Below, piece after piece: positions 1 through 12,569 of a DNA stretch of 64,000 nt. The stretch's first letter is position 1. Each line of letters begins with the position of its first letter. This DNA is from Nymphaea colorata (Eukaryota > Streptophyta > Magnoliopsida > Nymphaeales > Nymphaeaceae). The notes beneath the pieces were generated by a model. The model was not told where the DNA came from, did no database searches, and saw nothing but the letters and a program-made list of their open reading frames with translations. The stretch is from assembly GCF_008831285.2 (NCBI RefSeq), contig NC_045138.2:36139115-36203114 (forward strand). The letters are read 5' to 3'. The position numbers were made by a program, and so were the translations under genes.

Positions 1-2425
1 GGATTGATACACTGAATTGCCCACATGGTGAAAATTTTCGCTTCTCTTTTTCCATACTGATCCATCAGTTTTCCATCCATCAAATCGATGAAATCATCGA
101 CTGTGTGGTAATGAACCTTGGCCCAGTTCCCTATCTTTTCTTTCACGATGCCTCCCCTCTTCATTAGAGCAGGACGACCAGACAATAGTTCCAGCATCAC
201 GATTCCAAAGCTATAGACATCAGCCTTCCTCGTCAAGTGGCCTGCATTGACGGTTTAGTTGTTAAACATGCACAAATCTTAATCTTTCTCAACTCTGGCA
301 TGCAGAAAACTGGCCTCAGGTTGGGCCATGTCAAGAATTTGACAGTGAGTCCACTGAATCAATCTGTTTTTCACGGTATTGGCTGATCAGGTTGTGTTTT
401 AGCATTTCACTTTGGACTTGGATCATTAAGAGGTGGAACAAGAGCTAAGAACCTGATTCCACATATTCAGGAGCAGCATAGCCGTGTGTCCCGATGATTT
501 TGGTGCTCACATGAGTCCTATCACCGATTGGCCCATCTCTTGCTAAACCAAAATCTGAGAGCTTTGCATTGAAGTCCTAAATATATCAACCAACCGACAG
601 TGAATGAATCAGAATACTTGGAGTACAGAGTCACAGTTGACGTTAAACCCACCTTATCAAGTAGAATGTTCGAAGCCTTCATGTCGCGGAAAATAATGGA
701 GGCATCATGCAAGAATGCGAGCCCACGAGCAGCCCCTAGAGCAATGGTGATCCTTTTTGCCCAAGGAAGCCGAGATGCAGCATCACCTTGCATCAAGAAG
801 AAACAGTGTGTGATCAACATCCCTGGACAAGTAACTAACTCTGATAATTGTCCCCAGTAGGATGCCTTTTGGCACTTCCTAGTACCTACTGTGTATGATA
901 ACCCGATCGACGTTGGGATGCAGGATCATTAACTTTGTTCGGTTTCACCATGTTGGTTTTTGGTTGAATTCTGAAGAGTTGGATGTTTTTTGTTTTTTCT
1001 GTTTTTGTTGGCCATGCAAGGAAGATAATACACTTCTACGCCTTTTTGTTCTTTGTCTTGATCTGTGGCACAGGTATTAAAGTTTGTTTCTGGATGTGCA
1101 TCTAGGTAACTTTTAGGAGCATCATATACCGGAAGAAGCGTCAATGCAGAAAAATGCGAGGAACTTACAGAACAATAACCAAATTAAAATATGCCTTGCA
1201 TCTTACTTGCAAACAGATGATTATCCAAGCTCCCGTTCTCCATGAATTCATAAACTAGGAGGCGCTGTTCATCCTTTATGCTATATCCTACAAGGGTCAC
1301 AATATTCGGATGGTGAAGCCTGCTCAGATAGTTTATCTCCTTCTGACAGCGTCAAATAATGTGCAGAAATAAACAAAACAACCTTTTAGAGCCAATACGA
1401 GGGGGATAGTTGAAACAAACAGAAAAAAGAAAAAGTTGCAGAACCCAAATAATGTATGGAGGATAGGAGAAAGAAATTATGAGAGTTACCCTCCACTCAT
1501 TGTGTCCCTGGTAACCGCCCAAAGCAAGCTTTTTGACAGCAACAGCCTTGTTAACTGGTTTTGCTTTCCCTTGCTGTGATTGACTTCCCGGTTTTTCTAG
1601 CGAAATAGAGCTGATCTTGATCCATCCCTTGTAAACAATCCCAAATCCACCTTCCCCAATAAATCTATCATCGGAGAAGTCTTCTGTAGCCGCTGAAAGA
1701 GCATCCAAGCTGAACTCATGCAAATTTTCATTAGTCGATGGGTTTTTTATCAGTAGTGGCTTGCGGACCTTCACGTCGGATGAGTTCTGCCCTGCATCGG
1801 ATGATTTTCATCAGTTTTCGAAGCCAACAATTTAAAGGCGACTGGAAGTCCTTGAGTATAGAAAACAATACTGCCATGAGATCAATAATACAAAAAGGAG
1901 AAGTATGTAGCTCCAGTTCTTGAATCGATAAGTGCCGATGATGGTGGTACTAAAAGCAATGGAAAAGAATGCTGAAATATTTCTTTCTTTTGGTGATGAC
2001 ACCGATATTGCAATTTCTGAGTAACGTGATACCCACGTCTTCTAAACTATATGCTCATCATTTTCCAGCCTTTTCTCTCTTTATCATGAAAAGAAAAAGT
2101 GAAAAAACATTTTTTATGGGAAGGATTTGAGAAATTCATTACCTGTCGTTCCTCTTATAACTAGAAGGCACGTTTGTTTTGCCCTGTGATTCTTCAGGTT
2201 TCTCAGTTTCCTGTGATTGTTGATTAGAGTTGCACGAGTTATGACATAAAACTGTAGCTTCTTATTCTCAAAACTCAGGTGTGATCTTTAATCAACAATC
2301 ACAGGCTGAGGAATCACAACTGCGACAAAAAGAGGAATGTGCCATCAAATGGAAGTGGAAAGAGAGATAAGAAAAGAGAGTCTATCAGCAGAGGGTGTAC
2401 CATTTAGGCAGCAGAAGATGGCCAT
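1..2425 (-). CDS. Receptor-like cytoplasmic kinase, class VII type (partial, runs off window)
   Basis: This is a Ser/Thr kinase of the PBS1-like/RLCK-VII type, a family that usually works at the plasma membrane in immune and developmental signalling. Exons by eye (minus strand): 2425-2401, 1791-1490, 1342-1207, 786-653, 576-453, 241-<1. All junctions are GT-AG and in phase. Visible motifs are the glycine loop GEGGFG, the ATP lysine in VAVKKL, a catalytic loop reading [12 protein letters not shown] (RLCKs usually have YRD or HRD), DFGLARDGP, and [10 protein letters not shown] in the activation segment. The C-terminal lobe continues past base 1. The 25-nt first exon encodes MAIFCCLN, so there is no Met-Gly myristoylation site, although the Cys pair could be acylated; this start is the least certain part. 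It is a paralogue of the kinase at 6938-9259 with matching exon sizes (136, about 135 and 124 nt). The part after DVYSFG is divergent and lacks the usual NLVDWARP block. Confidence 0.85.
2182..2318. repeat. Hairpin-forming inverted repeat in kinase intron 1
   Basis: The 17-bp arm CCTGTGATTGTTGATTA at 2210-2226 has a perfect reverse complement at 2289-2305, with 62 nt between them. Outer arms (TGTGATTCTTCAG near 2184, and CTGAGGAATCACA near 2304) extend the pairing imperfectly. It lies within the first intron of the minus-strand kinase gene. It could be a tiny MITE or simply a fold-back; no target-site duplication was found. Confidence 0.6.
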
Positions 2426-4548
2426 TGCAATCCCAGTGCTCCACCGACGTGTCTCCAATAATGATCTCAAATACCCATCAGTTTTCCGCACTGGAAAAGC
2501 TGAAAGAAATTGAAACATCTTCTATAATAAATCTTACATTTCTATCTCCTACTTCGTTGGGCTTTTCAAGATGAGATCGGTTCGTAATCTTAATCCGCAG
2601 AAGATTTTCATGAAATTTATTGAGGAAAGACCAATTGTTCTTGAAGGAGATACATCAATTTTGTATCGTTTTTCTCTCGGAATTTAACGGTTTTGCTTTT
2701 AAATGTAGCCTAAAGAATTGCAGACACGTATAAGAAAAAGCAATTGAAGGTTGAAAACCAGCGAGAGGTCTTGATCTTCTCACTTATCTTTTCTGTGGCT
2801 TATTCGGAAAAAGAAATTTTCTCAGTGATGAGCCTCATAGCTGTAATTCTGAAGGGCTTTATATTGTTGAACAGAGCTTCTTGGTTGCAATGACCAAGGA
2901 AGGGGTGTGCCTCTGGACGATGATTTTAAACTCAGATTGATAATTTAATGAGGGATTCAGGCCTGATGAAGACACAGTAGTATTAAAAAATTACTCAAAA
3001 CAACAGGTTCATCTTGGAGTTCTTAACAAAAAGCAGATCGTCTAAAATATTTTTTTTCTTTCTTAAAAAAACCGAAGTAAAGATTTTCTGTTTGAGGTGA
3101 TCGGAGAGAGAAATAGGGAGAAAGAGACCTGGTACCATCATTATCAGGACGAATCTAAGAGAGCTCGGATGTACCCAATGGTAGTTGAAACTAACGGATT
3201 CATGTGCGACTTGTGCATCTGATCTTAGTAACCGCCAAGAAAAAAATAATCTTGGTCGACTTTTTTTTTAGTTTAAATTCATGCGTTTGTGAAAATGCAA
3301 TGAAAATCTTGGCCAACTTTCCCAAACTTGTGGGCACTTTCCGTGTTACGTTCCAATTAAGATTTTTAATTGAAAATTTTTGCGAAACAAGGCTTAATTT
3401 TTGTTCATCTATCAAAACAAATTTGCGATTGAAAATGGTGCAAAGCAAGCCTAAGTTTTGTTGGAATGAAAAATACGAAATGACGGGAATTCGGGCGTAA
3501 TAAGGTATGTGTAGTACCAACAAAACTTAAGCCGCTTTACTAAAAAATTTCAATAAAAATTTTGGTTCCTTACGTCTGGACTTTAGACAAAATCAGAAAG
3601 AAACTCAAAATGTGAATCTACTTATGTAACAGTTTTGTTCCTTAATGGGGATTGGGGATGATATGGATCGAGACCGAAAGGAGGACTCACCATAGCCGAA
3701 TATGTAGAATTAAAATCAGCCAAGATGACTTTTTTGCCGTTTAACTTGAATGCGGTATCCTATCACTTTAAACACACTCACAAAAATTGAATTAAAAATG
3801 ACCAGTTACTCTATGACAAATCTATGACAAGAACACACCATTTATAATGGGTTTTTGCATCACAATATATAAAAAAACCATCCGATCACAATATATGGGC
3901 AACCTCCGCCTGGGCGTCGCCAGCAGACTTGAACCGCCGGTCACCAGCGCTAATGGTGATGCCTTGACCGGCCGGCCGTTCATGGTGGTGTTGGGTAAAA
4001 AATTACCGTTTTGACAATTTTTAAAAAATGACAATTTTTTTTTTTAAGGAGGGTGCAGTGATCACCTTCGCAAGTAAAAAAAAAAATTGGTTGGTCAAAA
4101 AATTATGATCCAATCAAGAAATTTCACTTGGGAACTAATTACTCCTTGTTCAATTTTCATATGGCACCTACATGGAAAAAAAATACATCCCCAATTTGTT
4201 ATTTGATTTGAGGCATTATATTAATTAAATATCTGGCTCACACGTACTTGGCTTGTTAAACGTAGGTTTTAGGCAATATATCCCCAGTTCATTCGTATTA
4301 AAATCTTTCATAGTCCGATCCAAACATGGACAAACTGAACCTTCGAACTCGGATTCACATTCAATTCGATGCCGGTGATCAGGTCGGATACCGCGCAATC
4401 TGGCATGATTGGGAGCGAACCCGATCCATGTGAGCCCTACTAGGGCGGTGCCGCGGTTGGGTTGGATGGCCAAGATACAGGGAAGGAGAAAAGGGGCGCA
4501 GCTGCTGTACAGAGGGAGGGGGAGAGGAAGAGAGAGAGAGAGGGGAGA
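2426..4548. other. Divergent intergenic region between kinase 1 and TIM8
   Basis: This is the shared upstream region of two divergently transcribed genes. It is AT-rich with A- and T-runs (for example 4034-4046) and only short unsupported ORFs. The stretch 4225-4440 has the low-complexity 'gatcaggtcggat / ccgatccaaac' wording also seen at several other gene-free places in the window, so it is probably an old dispersed repeat. No TATA box could be assigned with confidence. Confidence 0.5.
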
Positions 4549-4594
4549 ATGAGTTCCTCATCGATGGATAGTGCTAAGTTTCAGCAGATGCTAG

Positions 4595-4626
<32 letters not shown>
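4522..4626. repeat. Complementary (GA)n and (CT)n tracts flanking TIM8 exon 1
   Basis: A GA-rich run (about 4522-4545) ends just before the TIM8 start codon. A (CT)n run (4598-4626) begins at the exon 1 donor, where the splice-site GT is the first dinucleotide before the CT repeat. The tracts are reverse complements around the 48-nt first exon, so the pre-mRNA could pair across it. The 5' tract resembles the GA/CT leaders common in plant genes. Confidence 0.7.
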
Positions 4627-4634
<8 letters not shown>

Positions 4635-5786
4635 TTACTTCTTTCTCACTTAGATCTTGTTTCATCTTCTTCTTTTCAGTCCATGTCATGTTCAAAATTT
4701 CTGACTTCGGTTTTATGAGTTGTTAACATGTTTCTTGGATTGTGTTATGACGAGAGGTTTGATACCTTACAGTTTGTAAAGCATTCAAAAAGGATGTGAT
4801 GGTAGATGTATAGTCGTATCTTGAGGGCATCGTCCTTTTTGTTTCGACCAAGTTTCTTGCTATGCAGATTGCTGGATTTAGCACAACGGGGCAGGTCCTC
4901 TTTTGTCTTGAAATGACTTGTGGAACCTCTTAAACAAACTTAGGCAAAATAGTTCTCAAGGACGCGTGGCCACCAAGGTTCTGGGTGCATATTGGAGGTT
5001 GAGGATCATCACTATACTTAATTTGATGATTATTTAGGTTGTACATGCTAAGAAAATGAGGTTTCGTTATCTTCTTGAAATATGTCCTGCATCTATCTCT
5101 TTCTTGCATTCGGTTTACAGTGAGAGGGTTATTATGAGTTGAGGCGATCTTGTTTCATGTCTCTTGTACGTCATAGCAATAAGCCTGCGTTCTCAACTGT
5201 CACTGCTAGAAGCACAGTCTTATTCTGGTATCTTGTTTCATCAGATGCTTTTGGGAAGCGCTTTATATGCTCACTTCATAGCAATCATTTTTTTTTGCCT
5301 CTTTTGCTTTATGAATGGTTTATTTAAATGGTTGTTCAAGTACCAATTTAGCTGCAATGAAGGACAAAAAAGAAATTAAAGGAAAGCAATGCGGCCACTT
5401 GTTGTTAACTCGATGGGAGTTTCTTTCGTTGCCTTGGTTTTGCATCTACCCGCTTTTAGCCTTTGGCACGTGCCATGTTCTCGTCTGCATTTTCACGTTT
5501 TTTTGATTAGTTTTGTCATGCTTTATGCACGCAATTGTACTACGCTCTTTTTCTGATATTTGACATAATTTTGTCTTTAATTTATCTGTAGCAAGAGAAG
5601 CAAAGAGCAATGGTAAATGAAATGGTGGCTAAACTGACAGATATATGCTGGGACAAGTGCATTACTGGAAGTGTTGGGAGCAGCTTCAGTAACAGCGAGA
5701 CCAACTGTTTGAAGAACTGTGCACAGAGATATGTGGAGCTAAGCATGTTGACAGTTCAGCGATTCAAAAACATGCAAAAGATGTAA
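4549..5786 (+). CDS. TIM8: Mitochondrial small TIM chaperone, Tim8 type
   Basis: This encodes an 80-residue small TIM protein. The family forms hexameric chaperones in the mitochondrial intermembrane space (Tim8-Tim13) that escort hydrophobic precursors to the TIM22 complex. There are two exons, 4549-4596 and 5592-5786, with the intron in phase 0 between LE and QEK. The twin CX3C motifs are present: CWDKC and CLKNC, separated by 16 residues, which form the two intramolecular disulfides and are imported by the Mia40 relay. The stretch QEKQRAMVNEMVAKLT before the first Cys pair is typical of plant Tim8. Arabidopsis Tim8 is of similar length (about 77 residues). The start is the first ATG of the ORF; a second Met five codons later is possible. 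There is no cleavable presequence, as expected for this family. It sits head-to-head with kinase 1 and tail-to-tail with kinase 2. Confidence 0.93.
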
Positions 5787-6937
5787 AAAGCATCTAGTTG
5801 GTCAGTTATCGTGATGAAATTATCTCAAAAGGCATGCGTTATCTTTTGAGAATGATGAAGTCATTGCTATTGTTCAATGAATTTAACATATGAGTGCTAA
5901 GTGTTCTCTCGTCTCTGTCTCTCTCTTATAGCCCTTGTGTGCGTCATTTGAATTGTAACAAAAGGTTGATGCTTACAAGACGTTTGGTGTTCTCTGGTGA
6001 ATATTTCTGATCTTTGATTGCACCCTATAATATCGAGCAATCTAGAAAGGGAATCGCATATATCCACCCATAATAGAAAAAAGTTCGTGCTAATCAAATG
6101 AATATCTTGACGGTGCGTTATTTAGATGGTCCTCAGATAGGATTAAGCCTGCGATGTCTGCGGGTGCCTGGTAATTCACTAGTTCCTGTTCAGTGAAAGC
6201 ACTTCAAAAATTTTACAGTCTGAACTGCTTTTTTCCATTTGATAGACGCCGTCAGGAAACTGGAAACCAAGCTCTTAGGTCCCAACACTGAGGCCTGTAT
6301 GTTTTATCTCATCAGCGGGGAATTCACTTTTTCTTCTATAGTTTCCACTGTCTACCCCACTTTCACGTGAGAAAGGAGAGGTATAATTGCACCACTCTGA
6401 AAGCAATGTAACTATTCACACACAAGTTTATTATTTCAGCAAGTATAGAATATAAGGATGGTTTCATTAGAGTCGCACAAATTTATTACTTAGCAATTAG
6501 AATGTATGGATGGTTTTATTAAAGGTACACCTTTTCCGACATATTTTCAGTTCACTTGAATCGAAATCATTCATCAGTTGCATTTCCCATGATTTCAGTC
6601 ACTCGCAGGAAACTAATAAAGACGAATTGATCCGATACTCTGGCTTGCTTGAAAGAATGCACCATCGTAGTATCTGGGGTAGGTGCAGAGTTTAAATTCA
6701 AGGGTACGATAGGATCCCTCATATCATATGGGTATCGCTGTGGATACTCGGTTGAAGCTCTCCCTCTTCTCTTCTCTTCTATTTGGTCTTAAGCTAACCA
6801 CCTAGCCAAATAGATAGAACAATTAAACACTGGAAACTTCATGATAAGGTAAGCCTACATATATACACAAATGCCCAATTATTAGCATTATTGTTCTTCT
6901 ACACGGTTACAAGTGCTATGGAGATTATGTACCGAAC
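5787..6937. other. TIM8 / kinase 2 convergent intergenic region
   Basis: This is the 3' flank of both genes. No coding region is supported. An imperfect tandem duplication of about 55 bp lies at about 6424-6532; both halves read roughly 'tttattayttagcaa...gaatrtatggatggttt'. The rest is unique AT-rich DNA. Confidence 0.5.
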
Positions 6938-8870
6938 CTATTGCTTGTAATTCTCACTTGTCTTGGCTGTAGGATGTACTCTGCAAGGTCCATTAATATG
7001 ATTATCCGGATGCAGTCGCTCAAAAAATTTTTGTATGCTTTGTGGTTGTTGTATCTGTTCGAGGATATCCGCAACATTTGCCATATCAGGTCTGTTCTTC
7101 ATCTGAAGGTCAAGGCACTTCTCTGCCACTTTTGCAACAATATATGCCCCTTTGTTTGAGTAGCAGCCTTCTAATCTTGTGTCCATTATTCTCAAGAATT
7201 TCTTCCTGCAACTCAAGAGTGGCCTGGCCCAATCGACCAGGTTTCTTTCTGCGACTGTCCTGTCCTTCTCCATGGCTCGTCTTCCTGAAAGTATTTCCAG
7301 CAGCACAACACCAAAGCTGTAAACATCGCTCTTCACAGTCAGGTGCCCTGTTTTAAAATAGCTGGATTTTAGTCCTACCTTCAAATATTTAAAGTTCTTA
7401 ATATTTGAGCCCATGCACCTGCAGCACACAAACATACGCGGTCCCATATTTGACTGCAGATCAAGGTGAATTTTTTATATCGTGCACAGTTTAGTTCTCA
7501 GTAAAGTTTGATACCTGAACTAACATATTCTGGAGCTGCATAACCCTGAGTTCCTACAATTCTTGAGGAGACATGGCTACGGTCACCAGTCGGGCCATCT
7601 CTTGCTAGCCCAAAATCCGATAGCTTTGCGTTGAATTCCTGTATGTGGAATTATGTCAACAGAGCAGATGGTGATGGAAATGAATTACAGGAGTTGAACT
7701 TGGTAGTTGATGTTCTGTTATACCGAATCGAGGAGAATGTTTGAAGCCTTCAGATCACGATGAATGACTTGAATTGGTCGATTATGTAAGAATGCAAGTC
7801 CTCGAGCAACATCCGTGGCAATTTTGATTCTCAATTCCCAAGAAAGAGGTTCAGCACCACCTGCAAGTAAACTGTTTCATCTGATGTTCTGCTTCGCTAG
7901 GCAATAGATAAATAGAACACAACGTAGAAATATGGTGCGCACGAACAGTTGTCCAAGATTGTGTAAAATCTAAAGGTAAAATTCTGTCAGCAGAAAGGCA
8001 AGAGGTGGAAGTGTGGTCAAACCACGTGCAGAAAAATAAATTATGTTACTGAGGTTGAGGGCGTTAGTTGTAGAGAGAATGAGTTCTTACTCCTGAACAA
8101 ATGGTTTTCAAGAGTTCCTTTCTGCATGTACTCATACACTAAAAGCCTGTGGTCGCCTTCCATGCAAAATCCTACCAGTTTCACAAGATTTGGGTGATGA
8201 AACTCATCCAAATATGTAACCTCTGACTGCATCGTCATGAACAGGAAGTGGTTGTCAGGGTTTCTTTGGCATCAAGGAATTCTGAAAGAAGCTGGAAAAG
8301 CAGATGAAAATGAACAGGTGAAACCAAAAAGGATGGTGAAGAAATAACAAAGATTACCACCCATTCCTTGTGGCCTTGGAAGCTATCCGTCTTGAGTTTT
8401 TTTACTGCAACAGTTATCCCAACTCCTGGTTTTGTTGGAGAAAAAGTGATCTCATCTATCCAGCCCTTATAGACGTAACCAAAACCACCCTGGCCGATGA
8501 GATTTTCCCTGCTGAACTTCCTTGTTGCAATGCTGAGATCGTTGAAGCTGAACTGATGCAGTTTGGTGGTGGATGGCATCTCCTTCTCTTCCGCTGAACT
8601 TGTTCTTGAAAGCTTTTCACAGGACGTCCTCTTGCCTGGATGGAAAAAAAAAAATCATGTCAGTTTGTAAACTTTACTAAAACAAAGTATTACAGCCAAA
8701 CAGCTTGTGAACACAAAGTGCCAGCCAAGCATCACCAAATACAAAAATGTTTCTCGCATGAGTTTAGAACCATTTGGTGTATTGGGCAAATCTGTCTTTG
8801 CTGTTCATGAGATTCGAATATGGAGATAAAAAAGGAGAAGAAGACGCGGATGTATTTTCAAGTTGAAGAG

Positions 8871-8905
<35 letters not shown>

Positions 8906-9259
8906 GGAACATTTGAGCCTCTGTACGAGGCAACCATGAACGAAAAATAGAGTGCGTTATATATATATGGAACATTTGAGCCTCTGTACGAGGCAACCAT
9001 GAACGAAAAATAGAGTGCGTTTATTTAAAGAAAATTCACCGTTTGTCTAACAAAAGAGTGGATTTTGATGAAAGGGTAACTGAAACAAAGGACATCAACT
9101 CGGCATCGACAAGATAACCCAACTGGGCGAAGTTCATTTTTGCATCAACAAGTTCTTCAATAAAAGGAGAAACCCAAGAAATTGTGCTCATAAGATCAGA
9201 TCATCCGTCAGGAACTTACCGCAAATAAACCTTGGTAACTTGGTGGTACAATTGCCCAT
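6938..9259 (-). CDS. Receptor-like cytoplasmic kinase, class VII (PBL-like), complete
   Basis: This is a complete 374-residue RLCK-VII-type Ser/Thr kinase, usually a plasma-membrane relay below receptor kinases. Exons (minus): 9259-9220, 8635-8358, 8226-8091, 7860-7724, 7638-7515, 7347-6938. Every donor and acceptor is GT-AG and in phase. It starts MGNCTTKL, the Gly2/Cys4 N-myristoylation-palmitoylation signal typical of the family, which supports the 40-nt first exon. Motifs in order are [13 protein letters not shown], glycine loop GQGGFG, VAVKKL lysine, [57 protein letters not shown] and the closing RPDM segment, all catalytically intact. The C-tail after the kinase domain is short. Its intron positions match the kinase at 1-2425, so the two probably arose by local duplication. 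Kinase activity is expected but the specific PBL orthologue cannot be named. Confidence 0.93.
8897..9021. repeat. 63-bp perfect tandem duplication in kinase 2 intron 1
   Basis: Two adjacent copies with period 63 (GGAACATTTGAGCCTCTG begins at 8906 and again at 8969) follow a (GT)n/(TA)n tract at about 8872-8905. The copies look identical apart from the length of the TA tract, so the duplication is recent, probably slippage anchored by the TA tract. It lies within intron 1 (8636-9219). Confidence 0.85.
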
Positions 9260-12200
9260 TGTAGTTTCTCTTGTTTTACTTCAAAAATTCCTGATTGGCA
9301 CCCACACCACCTCTCTCCAGATCCCGTCATCGAGATTTTCGCCAAGAACCAGCAGAGGCCTGCCAAATTTCAACAGCGTAGCACTTCAATATGTCGATAT
9401 GCTTCAGGTTAATTTCCATCCTTCCGAACCTTTTCTGATACAAAGAACCAGTTATGGCCCTATCTTGTACGAGTTCAACTAGAACAATGACCTTCCCCTT
9501 CCGAGAGCAATGCCTTCACTTCAGGCTGCTGTATCTCTACATTCGGAAGATAACAAGAAAAGAAGAGACAAAACATTCGAATAGAAACGATATTAGAAAC
9601 TCCTTTTGCTTTTGCGTGTTCCTTTTTTTCAAAAAACTGATCTTAAAGAGTCCTTGAAGAAGTTGCAGGTGGGCATATATTTATATGTATATGGAACGTT
9701 CTCCCCATTCTCTTCTTCATTCTTGAGAGATAGAGATGACAACTTTTCCAGCCGTTTGATCCTTATCTCAGTCAGAGACAGCCTAAGCAGTTTCTAAATA
9801 TAGCCTTCTTCTCTGTTTTGCTTTCAAAGTAAATTTAAACCCGCGGAAGACCTCCAGCTCCACAATCTCCTGTCTTTTCCGCAATTACAAGAACATACCC
9901 ACTTGTCTAATAAAAATTTGCCAGTTTCGATTCAGATCACCATGACAAGAATTTTGAGTCTTCAAGCCAAGCAAAACCACCCAAGCGTCAAGAAAATTCT
10001 GTGCTGTTGTGATGGAAGCGAACCATTAAAACCAAGTAGATATCTTAGTCATTTTCAAATCTATTACCTTTCACATCTAGTTTATTCGTTTTATTTATGT
10101 GATTTCCTAGTAGCATTTATGTATGGTTTTTTTTTTTTTTTGTAACCATCACTCTCATCAAGCTCAGATTTTTTTTTTTTTTTGAAAAAAAAGGCAAGGG
10201 GTTAGTCATTCAACCTGTTATTCTTTATTTATTTTTCCTCCATAATGATGGGTTGTATGTGCTGTAACTTTGCTGGTGTTCTATGCGAGAAAATAAAAAC
10301 TTTTTCCCATGCATGTGATGATAAATTTCATCAAGTAAAAAATAGATGAACAGATTTACACAGAAAATTTACACTAATGCAACACCCAATTAGTGCAAAT
10401 ATTTATGTGCTGGCCAGTAGTTTAGCACCAAGATGATTAATTGACCAAATACGATACACCACAACAAAGGAAATTGTAGGTCGGGAATCAGCACGAACAG
10501 TAAGAGGAAGGGAATTAGATGACAAGCAAGAGCTTCAATTCAAAGCCACGCAACAAAAGCACATCTTGGTGGAGATTAAAAAGCTTGAAAAAGATAAATT
10601 TTAATACATTTCATGGGGAGTGAAAATTGTTGTGGAGCTCAAAGATATCCAAAATTGAACACAACTATAGAGGAATTTAAAACACAATTGGGCTACTTTG
10701 ATGACAACAACCAAACATGAAAATGAAATTTTGCTGCTTTGATGACAACAACTAGCCGACCATTACAACGACCGGGTGTCTCTATCTGATGAAAACTCGG
10801 ATAAAGACGTATCGCAGAGCAAGTTATTACGAAACTCAATGACTTCAATCTATAATTCATTGTTGCTTTATTTTCCTCCATCTTTTGCTTTGATGATTTC
10901 ATAACAGCATTCGTTTGCATCTTTTCAAACACCAGGATGAACTAGTTGCCAAGAGTTGGAGGCTAATCATGAAGCAGGAAGTTTTTCTTTCTTTTAAGGA
11001 TCGTGTCGTTTATTGCTTTCATATGCCATAGTGCCTGTGAAATGAAAAATGATATATTTTGTGATGTACGTGACAGCAAATGCTATCATGCATAATACCT
11101 AAAGAGATAAGTTCACTTCACTTGTTGAGAAAGTTAAAACTGGACGTACTTCTAGTATTGAGGAGGACTTTCAGTTTCTTCGTTGTTCTCATGAAAGCTT
11201 CAGGATCAAGTTTACTCGTTTTACTTAAAAAAACATTTTAAGAACATGCATATTTGGACAAAAAATTTACATGGAATTGAAATCTGCGTCTTGCAGGCTA
11301 CACACTATAAGGGTTACAACGGGCCAAATCTGGTACAAGGGTTTTGTCATAGTTGACACCCTGGTCCTACAGAGAGATGATTCTTCCTCAACGTTCAAGC
11401 ATCTAGCTACTTTAAAGCTGACCCATTTGCATATAAGTTTGTAAAAGGACTGGACATACCCGATTACTGAGTCCATTTCAAATCCATTTATTTGGATCTG
11501 GTAAAGAATTTACTTTGAATTTGATTGCTTATAAGACATCGATTCAGTGTGCAGTTTAATAACTGAATCAAAGTTTGATAACCGAATGGAGTTCAAGAAA
11601 GATCTGTCTTGATTAATTACATAGAAATATTGAATCTTATGCTACCTCGGAGCCGAATTTGATTTGAAAGCCAAGATTTAAGCCCGATTTGGAACCCCAA
11701 TCCCGATCCCAATCAGAGTCTTTTACATTTTTATTTGCATCGGCAGGAATTCTGATTTAAATTCCCAAGGACGCCCATGTGAGGTAGCTTTGCCTGTTCA
11801 TGGTGTGGTACTTGCATTACCTTTGAATAAGACATGCTTGTCTCTTAAGCAAGCACCACCTGCTCATGGACTTAGAGATCCGCTTTTTCTCTCCTCTATC
11901 CACAGTTTTTAAATCGTATTACAAAGCAACCAGAGCTTAAAATATGATTCTGCAACCGAAAAATGTAGATAGAAATGCACTCGATTTTTTTTTTTTAGAA
12001 AAAAGAAAACCATGATTGATTCTTCAAACTGGAAATTGGAGTAGGGTTGTTGCCGGTTCCAACTTGGATCAGATCTACCCTCTACTAAGTTTAACTAATT
12101 GGGTTCTATGAAATCAAAGTTGGATTCAAACTCATATTGGAAGCTTAATTTTTTGTACGGCGGTTGGACCCAACTAGTTAGAAGAAGATCCAATATTTTA

Positions 12201-12465
12201 TATGACCAGATCAAATCTTTATTGAATCCTAGTCCGATGTCAAACTCGAATTGATATTCGATTATGAAACTGCATGCCAAAATCAGAACAATCAGACTCA
12301 CTTTTTTTTTCAGATTTGGTTAAATGAATGGGAACCCAGATTGATATTTGGATAATTTGGATCCATTTACAACCCTAGATGCAAGATACTCCAAAAGGAG
12401 TTACTAACTATCCATAACATCTCAAATTCTATGATTTAATACGCCGCCACAAGTAGCTGTCTGGT

Positions 12466-12569
12466 CAGGAGCGGAGCCAAGGTAGGGCCTGCATGAATCT
12501 TGGCCCCAGCTCAAAATTTAGAAACTTTAATTCGGTCCTCTTCATGAAAAAATTTTGACTCCGCCTCTA
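12466..12569. mobile_element. hAT-type MITE (104 bp) with 8-bp target-site duplication
   Basis: The element begins CAGGAGCGGAGCCAA and ends TTGACTCCGCCTCTA, so the ends are imperfect terminal inverted repeats. It is flanked by an exact 8-bp direct repeat TGTCTGGT at 12458-12465 and 12570-12577, the target-site length made by hAT transposases. The 'GGGGCGGAGC...GCTCCGCCCC' theme is common among plant non-autonomous elements. It has no coding capacity. Confidence 0.85.
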
